Shown in pieces: positions 45,680 through 55,800 of a stretch of 64,000 nt of DNA. The notes under the pieces are model-generated. The model was not told the DNA's origin and ran no database searches. It saw nothing but the letters and a program-made list of their open reading frames with translations. Each line of letters starts with the position of its first letter. Position 1 is the stretch's first letter. The translations under genes were made by a program, and so were the position numbers. The DNA comes from Pseudoalteromonas sp. '520P1 No. 423'. Its GTDB lineage: Bacteria; Pseudomonadota; Gammaproteobacteria; Enterobacterales; Alteromonadaceae. The stretch is taken from assembly GCF_001269985.1 (NCBI RefSeq), contig NZ_BBZB01000002.1, positions 1,178,001-1,242,000 on the forward strand, read 5' to 3'.

Positions 45680-46159
45680 TTAATTTAGCCATTCTTGCAA
45701 AATAAGTTTATCAACTAAACCACTGCGACCTTGGCTTTGCCCTTTCTTATTAAAAAAATAGCTGCGAGGTAATTCGCCATACCACGTTGGATCAACAATA
45801 TATCTACTTTGCATTGCTTGTTCATCAGCAAAGTGCAACAAAGCTAAAGTATTTAATTCATATTCATTGATAATCTTATCAATTTCTTGCTTTATTTCAT
45901 CATCTGAATCTGTGTTAATTAAAACAACTTTAAGATCTGAGTTAACTTTTAGCATTTGAGAAATTATTTTGAGCTCTTTAAAGCAAGGTGGGCATTCTAA
46001 AGACCAAAATACTGCAATCCAATTTTCATTTAGGTTTTGCTTTTTTACATCATGCCAAACTTGCTTATTAAATTGTGTACTTTTTGCTGCACTTTCCAAG
46101 GCTGTAAAACCCAATAAAATACATACTAAGATATGAGTTAACATTTTTAATAATCTCAT
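45680..46159 (-). CDS. exported thioredoxin/TlpA-like protein
   Basis: The 159-residue protein has an N-terminal signal or anchor helix (about 1-24). Its thioredoxin fold has the redox motif CPPC in FWSLECPPCFKEL (near residue 55) and the cis-Pro region GELPRSYFFNKKG. It acts in the periplasm. The CPPC motif is usual for reductants of the TlpA/DsbE type. Its start overlaps the end of the BNR-repeat gene by 4 bases. A natural partner is the Cys-rich BNR protein upstream, but this is inferred from the operon. Confidence 0.85.
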   Translation of the reverse strand: MRLLKMLTHILVCILLGFTALESAAKSTQFNKQVWHDVKKQNLNENWIAVFWSLECPPCFKELKIISQMLKVNSDLKVVLINTDSDDEIKQEIDKIINEYELNTLALLHFADEQAMQSRYIVDPTWYGELPRSYFFNKKGQSQGRSGLVDKLILQEWLN

Positions 46160-47379
46160 AGTTTAGTTGTCCAATGGGCTGTTTTTGGTTTATGCCAAGA
46201 TACATGATTAGAACCGTTTTTAGATTTGAATAAAAATGGCCTATCTGCGCCGGTACTTGAAGTTGTAAGCAAAGTTGGAGCTTGAAATGAGTGGCCATTA
46301 TCAAGAGATTGTTTATGCCATAGTTCATGTTTTACGCCATTAAACTCAAGCCATACGATATCGACCTGTTTATCATTAGAAATAATATTTGGGTGTACCG
46401 CTTGTTTACTAAGCTCCCCCACAGGTATAGGTTTTGATATCTTTTTACCTAAGGTATCGGTATAACCGTAAAAAACTCCCTTCCCTTTACTGCCTTGGTT
46501 AAACCAAGTTAAGTGTAATCTACTAGCTGTTTTTGAAATACCCGCACCTTGATGAGGACAACCATTGATAAACCATTCGTCTTCAGTAACTCTGTGACGA
46601 CTGATAATTTCATTGCTGTTTAGATCGTAATTAATTAATGAAAAGTCTCTAATATTGTCGCCAAATATATCCCGATACATAATAGAAACTTGATTTTTAT
46701 CGGTTTCTACTAAGGTTAATCGGCAACAAACACAGGTACCTTGCGCCAGCTTAATATTTGAAAATGTGACTCTGAGATCATTTTCAAAATTAGCTTGTGC
46801 TAAGTAAATCGATGATCCATTAAACTGATGCCCTGCTTTTTTTGCTTTATATTTATCGCGTCCATCTAACCAAATTAAAACGAGTTTTTGATCTTGGGTA
46901 ACGATCATTTCATTAAAACTATGGCCCGTTATTAAATTATCATTATTAACGGTAATGGGTTTAGCAAAAGATTGACCTCCATTTTGAGAGTAGCTAAACC
47001 TAATATCACCGGTATATTTTTTACTGCCAGGCTTTGACCATGATAAGTAGACATGACCAGTATTTGAAAAAGCGATTTTAGGGCGGTTTTCACCTCGAGC
47101 TGATATTTTTTCATTAATTGCTTTTATTTTAATTGCTTTACCAAAATGCTTACCTAGATCATGTGAAATAGCATAATACATTTGATTATTATTGGCCCAA
47201 ACACGCCAGATATCGCCATTTGGATGAGTGGCTATTGTCACTGTTTTTGCACATGTCACATCCTGTGCTTGACAGGTTTTGAGCTTAGCTTGATCTGGTG
47301 AATCCATTACATGCTGATGTGCAGCTAAAGATGAACACCAAATAATAAATAATACTGATAATAAGAACTTCATAGTCAT
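46156..47379 (-). CDS. exported BNR/Asp-box (sialidase-like) beta-propeller protein with a CxCC motif
   Basis: I choose ATG 47379, which shares one base with the receptor stop (TAATG). Met at 47373 is also possible. After a signal peptide (KFLLSVLFIIWCSSLAA) come several Asp-box-like repeats (SHDLGKHFG, SQNGGQSFA, SLDNGHSFQ) of a sialidase-type propeller. The catalytic Arg/Tyr set of true sialidases is not evident. Cys pairs occur early (KTCQAQDVTCAK), in GTCVCCRLTL and in NGCPHQG. The CVCC segment suggests disulfide or metal chemistry, in line with the thioredoxin-like gene next door. The function is unknown. Confidence 0.75.
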   Translation of the reverse strand: MTMKFLLSVLFIIWCSSLAAHQHVMDSPDQAKLKTCQAQDVTCAKTVTIATHPNGDIWRVWANNNQMYYAISHDLGKHFGKAIKIKAINEKISARGENRPKIAFSNTGHVYLSWSKPGSKKYTGDIRFSYSQNGGQSFAKPITVNNDNLITGHSFNEMIVTQDQKLVLIWLDGRDKYKAKKAGHQFNGSSIYLAQANFENDLRVTFSNIKLAQGTCVCCRLTLVETDKNQVSIMYRDIFGDNIRDFSLINYDLNSNEIISRHRVTEDEWFINGCPHQGAGISKTASRLHLTWFNQGSKGKGVFYGYTDTLGKKISKPIPVGELSKQAVHPNIISNDKQVDIVWLEFNGVKHELWHKQSLDNGHSFQAPTLLTTSSTGADRPFLFKSKNGSNHVSWHKPKTAHWTTKL

Positions 47380-49502
47380 TACCACTGGTACTTCAAGCCA
47401 AAATAAGCTGTTCTTGGAGCTGCCGGTTGATAGCTTTCTTTACCATATCTCACTTGCGCTTCTTGCGCATAAAATTTATCTGTTAAGTTCAAAACTCTGG
47501 CATTTAAACTTAATTTATTGGTGACATCATAATTTAATTTTATGTTTGCGATAGTATAACCATCATAACTTTGCTCGTTTTCTTCATCCATCCAATACTC
47601 ACCAATAGATTGCACTTCTACCATAGTTGATAGCCCAGATATTGCTTCAGGTAGATATCTTAACCTTAGGTTTGCTAAATATTCTGGAGCCATAACCATG
47701 CTGTTACCTGATAAATCTTTTTCAACTAATTCTCCGCGTTTGATACGGCCCTCATCTATGATGAATTCATCATATTCATGGTCGGCTTTACTATAAGCCA
47801 TAGAGATGTTGAAATTTGTTGTCACCTGCCAATTAGCTGCGGCTTCAAATCCTTTATGTATTACTCGTCCTGCGTTGGTTAAAAATCTTTGACCGTTATC
47901 ATCATATGCACGCACTATTGCATCATCTACATCCATATAAAATAACGCTAAATCAATAGATACATTCTCTAGATTATTTTTATAACCAAGCTCAAATGTA
48001 TCAGATACTTCAGCTTCAATGCTTGATATATTATCAGCAGTATCACTTGATTTAATATGGTATAAACTACCGGCTGTTGGCAGTCTAAAACTATTTGCAT
48101 ATCGTAAATAAGTACTTGATTCATCGGTTAAATGGTAATTTAAACTGGCTTTAGGACTGAGGTGTTTAAAGCTATCGCTTCTATCTGCTATGCTTTGCAA
48201 CCCATGACCTATATCACCTATCACTGACATATGATTATCAAAATCATACTTAGCGTAATCATAACGCGCACCTAAAGTGAGCTCTAATTTTTGATTCAAT
48301 GACCTTTGATGCTGAAAATAAGGTGAAATGCCTGTATAGCGGGTTGTATCATCATAGAATATTTCACCTTTGAGAAAGGTATCTGCACCATAACCTGTTG
48401 TAGTGATATCTGTCGGTTGATTTGAAAATTGTTCGCCTTCTGTTAACTCTATATCGATCCCAAAAATAGAATTAGCATCATTGTCATGTTGCCAGTTTGC
48501 TAATGCTAATAAACCAAGCGAATTAACTTGGGATTCATTGTTTGGCATATTTGCATTCCAAGTTGCTGTGTAATCATTAGTTCTATGACGAATATAACCA
48601 ATCGCAGAATAATAATTATCGCCTGAGTAAAAATCCCATTGTGTAGATAACTTTATATACTGACTTTTTCTAAGAGGATCATTTTCTAGTACTTGCTGTG
48701 GTAAACCTGAATCAGTAGGATTATTTTCAAATAAATCTTTAGACAAACCTGCAGCCATCTCTTGTTCTAAATCACTCATTACCACAGAGGTGGTTAATGA
48801 TTGGGAATCATTGATGGTATATTCATGTCTAGCAGTAATTTCTGACCGTTGAGAGCTTGTATGATCACGCCAGCCTTGGTTTGATAAATGAGATGCCGAT
48901 ACTCTTATGCCATTATTATCATCCAAGTTTTGTGAGTGGCTAAGTGCCATTTTATTATATTCAGACTCTCCAAATGTCATAGATAAATCAGTTTCAGGCT
49001 TTTTACTAATTGGTTTAGAAAGTACATTTATTGTTGCTGCAACAGCCCCAGAGCCATATAAAGCAGTGCCGGCTCCTTTTAATACTTCTACACGAGCAGC
49101 ATTTGAATTAAAGCTAGACCACCATAATGCGTTATGATTAAAAAAAGCAGCTGATTGAATTGGCACATTATCTTGTAAAAATAAGTAATAACCGCTGGTA
49201 TTCATTGGCATTCTGATAGCAGTTTTATGACCCTGTCCGCCAGCAAGTTGGTCTATTAATACACCCGATACACTATTTAAAGATTCAGCAATATGCTGTC
49301 CGTTATCGATTTTAAGCTCATCAGAATTAATACTATGCACAGACATCGCTAAATCTGTGTCTAAAGATTCTTTTCTGGTTGCTGTTATAGAAATTCTTTC
49401 AATATCTTTTATTTCATTGTTTTTGGAAACTTCTTGAGAGTTTGATTGAAAACTTGCTGAAATACATAAAGCGAGTAGAGATATCTTTAAATAAGATTGC
49501 AT
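47379..49502 (-). CDS. TonB-dependent receptor
   Basis: I place the start at ATG 49502 (MQSYLKISLLALCISA), giving a normal signal peptide; an in-frame ATG at 49616 would add 38 residues before it. The 707-residue protein has a TonB box (DIERISITATRKE), a plug (GQHIAESLNSVSGVLIDQLA, VEVLKGAGTALYGSGAVAAT) and a barrel ending YFGLKYQW. The size fits siderophore- or metal-chelate-type receptors. It is the first gene of an operon with the BNR protein and the thioredoxin-like protein. The ligand is unknown. Confidence 0.9.
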   Translation of the reverse strand: MQSYLKISLLALCISASFQSNSQEVSKNNEIKDIERISITATRKESLDTDLAMSVHSINSDELKIDNGQHIAESLNSVSGVLIDQLAGGQGHKTAIRMPMNTSGYYLFLQDNVPIQSAAFFNHNALWWSSFNSNAARVEVLKGAGTALYGSGAVAATINVLSKPISKKPETDLSMTFGESEYNKMALSHSQNLDDNNGIRVSASHLSNQGWRDHTSSQRSEITARHEYTINDSQSLTTSVVMSDLEQEMAAGLSKDLFENNPTDSGLPQQVLENDPLRKSQYIKLSTQWDFYSGDNYYSAIGYIRHRTNDYTATWNANMPNNESQVNSLGLLALANWQHDNDANSIFGIDIELTEGEQFSNQPTDITTTGYGADTFLKGEIFYDDTTRYTGISPYFQHQRSLNQKLELTLGARYDYAKYDFDNHMSVIGDIGHGLQSIADRSDSFKHLSPKASLNYHLTDESSTYLRYANSFRLPTAGSLYHIKSSDTADNISSIEAEVSDTFELGYKNNLENVSIDLALFYMDVDDAIVRAYDDNGQRFLTNAGRVIHKGFEAAANWQVTTNFNISMAYSKADHEYDEFIIDEGRIKRGELVEKDLSGNSMVMAPEYLANLRLRYLPEAISGLSTMVEVQSIGEYWMDEENEQSYDGYTIANIKLNYDVTNKLSLNARVLNLTDKFYAQEAQVRYGKESYQPAAPRTAYFGLKYQW

Positions 49503-49690
49503 AATTGATTGCTCAATAAAAAGTGTAATGCAATTGTAATTAACAATGTCATCTTTGGGGTGTGACATAATGTCGCAATTAGTTAAGTTTGAATGTAGGA
49601 TAGTGATACAGATCAATATATTACTTCTAAAATTTGTGACTGGTATTTATATCGTTACTAAATTGAACAAAAAATTTAAAAAGAGCTTAA

Positions 49691-51070
49691 ATGTCATCAC
49701 AACTCATAAATCAAATTGAAACCACATTAGGTAATATCGCAAGCTTTTTGTGGGGATTACCTCTGGTTATAATTCTTGTAGGTGGCGGTTTATTTTTTGT
49801 CATTTATTCAAAACTCAGGCCATATCGACATTTAAAACATGCAATAGATATTACACTTGGTAAATATGATAAAGATTCTAAAGCCAAAGGAGAACTCAGT
49901 CATTTTCAAGCATTAATGGTGGCTTTATCAGGCACACTCGGCTTAGGCAACATAAGTGGTGTTGCTGTCGCAATTACTTTAGGAGGATCTGGCGCCATAT
50001 TTTGGATGTGGATCACTGCTATTGTGGGTATCTCAACTAAATATTATACCGCGACACTTGCAGTAAAGTTTCGGGGACTTGATAGAAGCGGTCAATTACA
50101 AGGTGGTCCCATGTATGTAATACGTGAAGGATTAGGCCATAAATGGCTGCCACTTGCTTGGTTATTTTGTATCGCCTGTATGCTTGGTTCATTGCCTATT
50201 TTTCAAATAAATCAGTTGGTTCAAATATTAAGAGATTTCATAGCGATACCAAATGGACTTGCATCTCCAAGTCAGCATTTTAGTTTTGATCTGATGTGTG
50301 GAATATTGTTTTGTATTTTAATCTCTTCAATTGTGATGGGTAAACTGACCAGAATTGCAAAAGTAACCAGTCGAGTAGTGCCATTTATGGTGATTGTTTA
50401 TCTACTAATGACATTAAGTGTTTTGTTTATTAATTTAGATAAAATAATACCTGCTTTTGCTTCAATATTTATAAATGCATTTAATTCAAGTTCGGTTGCT
50501 GGTGGATTGCTAGGCACGATTATTATGATAGGTGTGCAACGTGGGGCTTTTTCTAATGAAGCTGGTATAGGCACAGAATCTATGGCCCATGGTGCGGCAA
50601 AAACTGACGAACCAATAAGAGAGGGATTAGTTGCAACCTTAGGTCCAATTGTTGATACTTTAATTGTATGTACCTGTACTGCTTTAGCAATTTTAGTCAC
50701 TGGAGTATTAGATAGTGATTTCACCGGTGTTAGTTTAACAGCGCATGCTTTTGAAAATACTTTCCCAGGGATTGGCGGTTACCTACTTATTATGGTGGTA
50801 TTCTTTTTAAGTACTAGTACAGTATTAAGTTTTTGGTATTATGGCGAAAAATGTGCCGAGTTTTTATTAGGTAAAACCTTTCAAAGATTTTATATTATCT
50901 TTTATTTAGCTTTGATAATTGTAGGCGCCATTGCATCCCTTAAATTAGTGATTAACTTGATAGATGTTATGTATGCTCTGATGGCTATTCCAACTATGGT
51001 TTCAACCATACTATTAGCAAAAAAAGTAAATGTAGAGTCTAAAAAATATTTTGATAACCTAGTTCAATAA
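49691..51070 (+). CDS. sodium:alanine/glycine symporter family (AGCS) protein
   Basis: This inner-membrane carrier has 459 residues and about ten membrane helices. Family motifs include SGTLGLGNISGVAVAITLGG (about residue 75), GIGTESMAHGAAKTDEPIRE (about 290) and GGPMYVIREGLG. AGCS proteins import alanine or glycine with sodium. It is divergent from the TonB receptor operon and appears monocistronic. The sodium preference suits a marine cell. Confidence 0.92.
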   Translation: MSSQLINQIETTLGNIASFLWGLPLVIILVGGGLFFVIYSKLRPYRHLKHAIDITLGKYDKDSKAKGELSHFQALMVALSGTLGLGNISGVAVAITLGGSGAIFWMWITAIVGISTKYYTATLAVKFRGLDRSGQLQGGPMYVIREGLGHKWLPLAWLFCIACMLGSLPIFQINQLVQILRDFIAIPNGLASPSQHFSFDLMCGILFCILISSIVMGKLTRIAKVTSRVVPFMVIVYLLMTLSVLFINLDKIIPAFASIFINAFNSSSVAGGLLGTIIMIGVQRGAFSNEAGIGTESMAHGAAKTDEPIREGLVATLGPIVDTLIVCTCTALAILVTGVLDSDFTGVSLTAHAFENTFPGIGGYLLIMVVFFLSTSTVLSFWYYGEKCAEFLLGKTFQRFYIIFYLALIIVGAIASLKLVINLIDVMYALMAIPTMVSTILLAKKVNVESKKYFDNLVQ

Positions 51071-51204
51071 ATATAAAACTATTGCCAAAATGACAAATAT
51101 ACTAAATATTAATGACTTAAGTTATATATATACTTTTCAAAACAACCTAAAATAATCACTCTCATTTTGCATTGTATTAGTAATAAGCTAATACCTGTGG
51201 TAAA

Positions 51205-51627
51205 AAGTAGACGCAATTTAAACATCAAAGCAAAAAACGTGTAAATAAAAAGTCACTTAGCATTGCACGTGCAATCCATATTTATGTATCAATGGCATTA
51301 TTCTTATTTATGATGTTTTATGCTTTTACTGGCATCACATTAAACCACACTGACTGGTTCGATAGTAAAACAGATAATAGTCACTTTAGCGAACAAGCAA
51401 TTCCAGATTATTTACTCCCTAGTGAACCGTTAGATTCTAATTGGCAGCAAGCAAGCGGTCATTGACTAAAAAGCCAATGGGGCGTTGATTTTAATAGCAT
51501 AGAGTTCACTGATGATGAAGTGATCGTTGTGCATAAAGGGCCGGGGACCTATCAAAATATCACTTTAGATTTAATAGATAATATTGCGATTATAGAAAGA
51601 AACTTCTGCCAAATATTACTCAAGATA
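51205..51627 (+). pseudogene. decayed PepSY-associated membrane protein gene
   Basis: The frame reads KKSLSIARAIHIYVSMALFL and YAFTGITLNHTDWFDSK, the first transmembrane part of PepSY_TM-type proteins. It has no start codon, an internal TGA at about 51463, and then QWGVDFNSIEFTDDEVIVVH before a stop near 51625. Such proteins often accompany TonB receptors and DUF4198 genes in metal-uptake loci. Confidence 0.65.
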
Positions 51628-51631
51628 TAAA

Positions 51632-52110
51632 ATGAAAGGTTCGGATAAGCCAGTGCGTACACCTGTTGATAAATTAGCCACTAAAGCGATGATTCCCAAA
51701 GGTGCTTATGATTTAGAAGGCGCATTATATTTTTCACGAGTTGAAACTTACGTAACATTAAATACCCCGAATGACGCTGCATCTAAACCAACAAATCAAT
51801 ATTTTGAATTACTTCCCATTACTCAATCTACTGATACTGTTGAAAAAATATTACAGAATTTAAATTACGTTTTAATGGTAAACCAGTTAAAAATGCTGAG
51901 GTATCAATTGTAAGGGAAGGTACTTTATACCGTAATCAAATTGAAGCAATTGAAGTTAAATCTAATTATAAGTGCATAGTTTCATTTATTCCTCAAGAAG
52001 CTGGCCGTTATTTATTACATGCGACTTATGAAAAAGAATTAAAAGATAATGCTTTAGCAGATAAGATGCTTAATACATTGTTTTTAACTTTCGAAGCTGG
52101 CTTAGAATAA
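51632..52110 (+). pseudogene. decayed DUF4198-type gene
   Basis: The first frame (KPVRTPVDKLATKAMIPKGA, LNTPNDAASKPTNQYFELLP) lacks a signal peptide and the N-terminal half. A frameshift near 51860 moves the reading to GKPVKNAEVSIVREGTLYRN, QEAGRYLLHATYEKE and a stop at 52108. This is the C-terminal Ig-like part of DUF4198 proteins. It directly follows the PepSY remnant. Confidence 0.65.
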
Positions 52111-52274
52111 TTTACCACGGGTTTAAATTATTTTGATTTAGACCCACTCATCCTCACCTAAATTTTGATTAAAATACAATCAAACAAATATTTTTAAAAA
52201 CTTTTGACACAAAAATGAGGAAAAACCTTTAGTTAAGGCATAAAATAGAACTACGAAATTTTCATGAGAAAGTT

Positions 52275-53474
52275 ATGCGTTATTTAAAGCTTTTCGTTTC
52301 ATCATTTTTTGTTTTTTCATTATTTAGCCTAATAGGTTGTTCATCAGGACTGCAATTTCAAAATATTAAGCACATTCACCTATTGCAAGATACTATCAAT
52401 AATATTGATGGTTTAGATAATCCTCGCGTAGCAAAATTTAATCAAAATGATTCACAGCTTTTTGTTGTAAGCGCTGATGATGATGCGTTAGCAATATTCA
52501 ATGTGGGTAATAATGTAACACTTTCATTATCACAAGTTTTTAAAAATAACCAAGAGATTAAAGGCTTACGCGGTGCGACAGATGTTGCTATTTCTAAAAA
52601 TGGTCAATATGCGTATGTAGTGAGTTTTTATGATAGTGCTTTAGTTATTTTTAAAAAAGCAGATGATGGTAAATTTCACTATCAACATACTTATACAGAT
52701 AAAATTAAATGGTGGGAATATAAAGGAAAACCTATCTCATCTGCATTACAAAAATTTTATTTATTAGGCGCGTATGATATCGAAATAAACAGCTCAGGAA
52801 ATCAACTGTATATAGCCAGTTCTGTGAGTAATGCGGTCAGTATTTTTAATATTAATGAAGATGGTTTTCCTATTTTTTCACATGCCATTAAAGATACAGA
52901 TAACATCAATTTTGGCTTAAAAGGTGCTGTTGATGTGGCTTTATCACCAGATGATAATCATTTTGCTGTTGCTGGTTTTAATGAGAATGTAATTAATTAC
53001 TTTAAAAGAGAAGTAGATAATACTTTCCGTTTAGAGCAAAGCCTAGTAAATGACTCTAATGGTATTAATAACTTAGATAAACCACAGAGTGTTGTATTTT
53101 CTAACAATGGTGAATATTTATACGTAGCATGCGCCAGTGGCGCGATTGTAGTGTTTAATCAAGACCATCAGGGTAAATTAAGTTACTTAGAATCAATTAA
53201 AAGTGAGCAAATCACAGGTCTTGACGGTGCGGGTAGTGTTTTAATGAGTAACGATGATAGATTATTATATGTTGTAGCTGAAAACGACAATGCTTTATCT
53301 ATTTTTTCTAGAAATGTAGATGGCACACTCACATTAAAGGATACGATAAATAATTTAGATTTTAATGAAAATAATCTACTTGGTGCATCATCTGTTACTT
53401 TATCGACTGATGGACAATACTTAATTGTAACTGCTGGTAAAGGTGATTCACTGAATGTTTTTGAGGTAAATTAA
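52275..53474 (+). CDS. lipoprotein with a lactonase-like beta-propeller
   Basis: The 399-residue protein has a lipoprotein signal (SLFSLIGC, Cys near residue 22). The rest is six or seven repeats of the 'DGLxxPxxVxxSPDGxxLYVxxxxDNAL' kind (for example DVALSPDDNHFAVAGFNENV and SVVFSNNGEYLYVACASG). This is the seven-bladed propeller of 6-phosphogluconolactonase-like and YVTN-type proteins. Being lipid-anchored it is outside the cytoplasm, so it is unlikely to be the pentose-phosphate enzyme. The substrate or partner is unknown. It has its own terminator. Confidence 0.8.
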   Translation: MRYLKLFVSSFFVFSLFSLIGCSSGLQFQNIKHIHLLQDTINNIDGLDNPRVAKFNQNDSQLFVVSADDDALAIFNVGNNVTLSLSQVFKNNQEIKGLRGATDVAISKNGQYAYVVSFYDSALVIFKKADDGKFHYQHTYTDKIKWWEYKGKPISSALQKFYLLGAYDIEINSSGNQLYIASSVSNAVSIFNINEDGFPIFSHAIKDTDNINFGLKGAVDVALSPDDNHFAVAGFNENVINYFKREVDNTFRLEQSLVNDSNGINNLDKPQSVVFSNNGEYLYVACASGAIVVFNQDHQGKLSYLESIKSEQITGLDGAGSVLMSNDDRLLYVVAENDNALSIFSRNVDGTLTLKDTINNLDFNENNLLGASSVTLSTDGQYLIVTAGKGDSLNVFEVN

Positions 53475-53506
53475 GTAAACGATTATTACTAATTCTGACT
53501 TTATAA

Positions 53507-53547
53507 AAAATATGACGGCCTAGTCCTTAAAACTGTCGTCATATTTT
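53507..53547 (+). terminator. terminator of the propeller lipoprotein gene
   Basis: AAAATATGACG (53507-53517) and CGTCATATTTT (53537-53547) pair perfectly and run into TTTTGTTT, 33 bases after the stop. Confidence 0.75.
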
Positions 53548-53632
53548 GTTTAAGAAATTAAGTTCTAAAATTTAAAACTTTATTTAGACGACAAGATTTA
53601 CAGCCAGTCTAGATAACATTTTAGATTAATTT

Positions 53633-53661
53633 AAAGCGAGTTAATTAATTTAATTCGCTTT
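53633..53661. repeat. inverted repeat between convergent genes
   Basis: AAAGCGA (53633-53639) and TCGCTTT (53655-53661), with further AT pairing inside. It lies about 50 bases after the murQ stop and may help end its transcript. Confidence 0.4.
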
Positions 53662-53711
53662 GTGTTTTCAACTTTTTTGCTATTTTATAATCAACAAATA
53701 TCGATTGAAAT

Positions 53712-54656
53712 TTATACACTTTTATTGGTATCAATTGCTTTTCTTAAAAATCCAGCACTGTGTTCTAAAAGCTTCGCGCCCTCATCTATTGAAACACCTG
53801 TTAATATATTTAAGATTGCTAACTTAGTATTCGATTGCGTATTTATTAATGCGGTGCTTGCAGTATCAAAATCACACTCAGTTGCTTGCATAACAATACG
53901 AATTGCACGTGCATTTAATTTTTCATTGGTAGCACTCACATCAACCATGAGGTTTTTATATATTTTACCTATCCTGATCATGCTTGCTGTGCTCAGTGTA
54001 TTTAAAATAAGCTTTTGTGCCGTACCTGATTTCATTCTAGTTGAACCTGTTAATACTTCAGGACCTACTTGGGCACATATAGCAATATCAGCTACATCCG
54101 AGACACCTTGATTTGGGCTACAAGTCACACCTACTACGCTACAGTTAAGCTGCTTTGCATAATTCATAGCTGAAATAACATATGGGGTACGACCGCTGGC
54201 TGCGATGCCAACTAATACGTCTTTAGACGTTAAATTAATATCTTTTAAATCTTGAATACCTAATTCTGTATTGTCTTCAGCACCCTCTACAGCACTTTGA
54301 ATTGCAGTTTGACCACCTGCAATTATGCCAACCACCATATCATCAGAAACACTAAATGTAGGGCGACATTCAACCGCATCTAAAATACCTAAACGACCAC
54401 TGGTACCCGCACCTATATAAATTAAACGGCCACCATTGTTAAAGGCAATAACAATTTCATCAACTGCTTTTGCTATTTCTGGCAAAATGTCTTTAACAGC
54501 ATCAGCCACTTTTTGATCTTCATTATTTATTTTTGTAACAACACCTAAAGAATCTAATAAATCGATATCTAAGGTATCGATGTTTTGCACTTCGGTCGCA
54601 ATTGATTTTAAAGAGTCAACCATGTCTATTTGGTCTTGATTTGATGGGCTTTGCAT
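53712..54656 (-). CDS. murQ: N-acetylmuramic acid 6-phosphate etherase
   Basis: MurQ splits MurNAc-6-phosphate into GlcNAc-6-phosphate and lactate during cell-wall recycling. The 314-residue SIS-domain protein shows RLIYIGAGTSGRLGILDA, DAVECRPTFSV, GIAASGRTPYVISAM and TGSTRMKSGTAQKL. It stands alone here, without murP or anmK. The start could also be Met12 (MVDSLKSI). Length is normal for the family. Confidence 0.95.
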   Translation of the reverse strand: MQSPSNQDQIDMVDSLKSIATEVQNIDTLDIDLLDSLGVVTKINNEDQKVADAVKDILPEIAKAVDEIVIAFNNGGRLIYIGAGTSGRLGILDAVECRPTFSVSDDMVVGIIAGGQTAIQSAVEGAEDNTELGIQDLKDINLTSKDVLVGIAASGRTPYVISAMNYAKQLNCSVVGVTCSPNQGVSDVADIAICAQVGPEVLTGSTRMKSGTAQKLILNTLSTASMIRIGKIYKNLMVDVSATNEKLNARAIRIVMQATECDFDTASTALINTQSNTKLAILNILTGVSIDEGAKLLEHSAGFLRKAIDTNKSV

Positions 54657-54794
54657 TTTATTCCTTAAAATTAAACGTTGAGCAAATGAACTATTGAAAT
54701 TATACCAATTCTAGTAAGTTAATGATCTAATATAAATTAGGAAAAATTTTCAAGAGCGCAGTTTTATAGGTAAACGCGCAACTAGGCAGTGCAC

Positions 54795-55232
54795 CTAGCT
54801 ATAATCAAAGTCTAGCTGCACATTCCAAGGCATTAAATCTGTTAAATCTGAATTTTCTTCTCGATTGGGTATTTCTTTAAATAAATGTTGGAAGTAATAA
54901 TATGGGTTTATATCATTTGCCCGACATGTCATGACAATACTATAAAGTATCGCTATTGCCTCTGAACCATTGACTGATTGCGAGAACATCCAGTTTTTTC
55001 GTCCCGTGGTAAATGCTCTGATATCACGCTCCGTTATATTATTGTCTATACCTAGTTCACCATATGCAATATAACGATTTAATTTATTCCATTGATTAAG
55101 TGCATCATTATATTTACGTCTGGCATGTGCCCAGCAGCCCACAGGTATTATATTGTCAACATTATCATAAATAGCATAACCATCACATTGTAAGTATCCT
55201 TGGTCAGCAATTCTCGGTGAATTAATTTTCAT
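54795..55232 (-). pseudogene. IS66-family transposase, C-terminal remnant
   Basis: The 145-codon frame shows the IS66 end region: QGYLQCDGYAIYDNV, VGCWAHARRKYNDAL, then a jump to YAYGELGIDNNITERDIRAF-type sequence (residues about 55-75), GRKNWMFSQSVNGSEAIAIL and the closing MPWNVQL. An internal part of the catalytic domain is missing and the N-terminus is absent. Confidence 0.8.
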
Positions 55233-55362
55233 CGAGTCAAAATGACTTTTTTAGTCATCTTTTAATTTAACTCATTTTTTTGTGAAGAATTTAATTTTTA
55301 ACCTTTACTATCAGGCACCCGTCGAGCTAGACATTTAAGTCCATTCTTTCAAAATTAACTGG

Positions 55363-55731
55363 TTAATATTTTTTCAGCTTCATCACCTCATAATCATCAG
55401 GATTTAACATCAAATCCATTAATTGCGCCCAACCTTTTACAATAACCATTCTAATTGTGCTTCTTAAGTTTTCCCATAAATGAGCTTTTGAGCCCAATAA
55501 CACACGGCAGGCTTGATAAACGCCATCGATTAACTCAAATATTTGATGGAAGGTGAACGCCAATAATGTGAGCAAATACATGTTATAACAACAAGCACAA
55601 TGCACTGTTTTAGAGCTGTGGTATTGTGTGCCATCAATAGTGTACATCAGCACGTTCGTTAAGGCATCATGCTGGCTATAATCGAAACCGCCAAAGCAAA
55701 TGGGCTTATTCCATTTGATTACTTGGTGCAA
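55363..55731 (-). pseudogene. transposase C-terminal remnant (second element)
   Basis: The 122-codon frame includes MLYTIDGTQYHSS-like sequence (TIDGTQYHSSKTVHCACCYN), LLTLLAFTFHQIFELIDGVY and GSKAHLWENLRSTIRM. This pattern is familiar from transposases common in Pseudoalteromonas, but I cannot name the family firmly. Start and catalytic core are missing. Confidence 0.55.
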
Positions 55732-55800
55732 TGCTTAGAAGAACTCAGCCAACCAGAGCCAGACATAGATTCTCTATTACCTTGGAATATTAAACGCTAG
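55711..55800 (+). pseudogene. IS66 transposase extreme C-terminus, opposite strand
   Basis: The plus strand reads FDYLVQCLEELSQPEPDIDS followed by LLPWNIKR and a stop, the usual IS66 transposase tail. It overlaps the minus-strand remnant, so at least two IS events are layered here. Confidence 0.6.

Noticed and set aside
46068..46328. 86-codon minus-strand frame
   Set aside because: It overlaps the junction of the thioredoxin-like and BNR genes in another frame.
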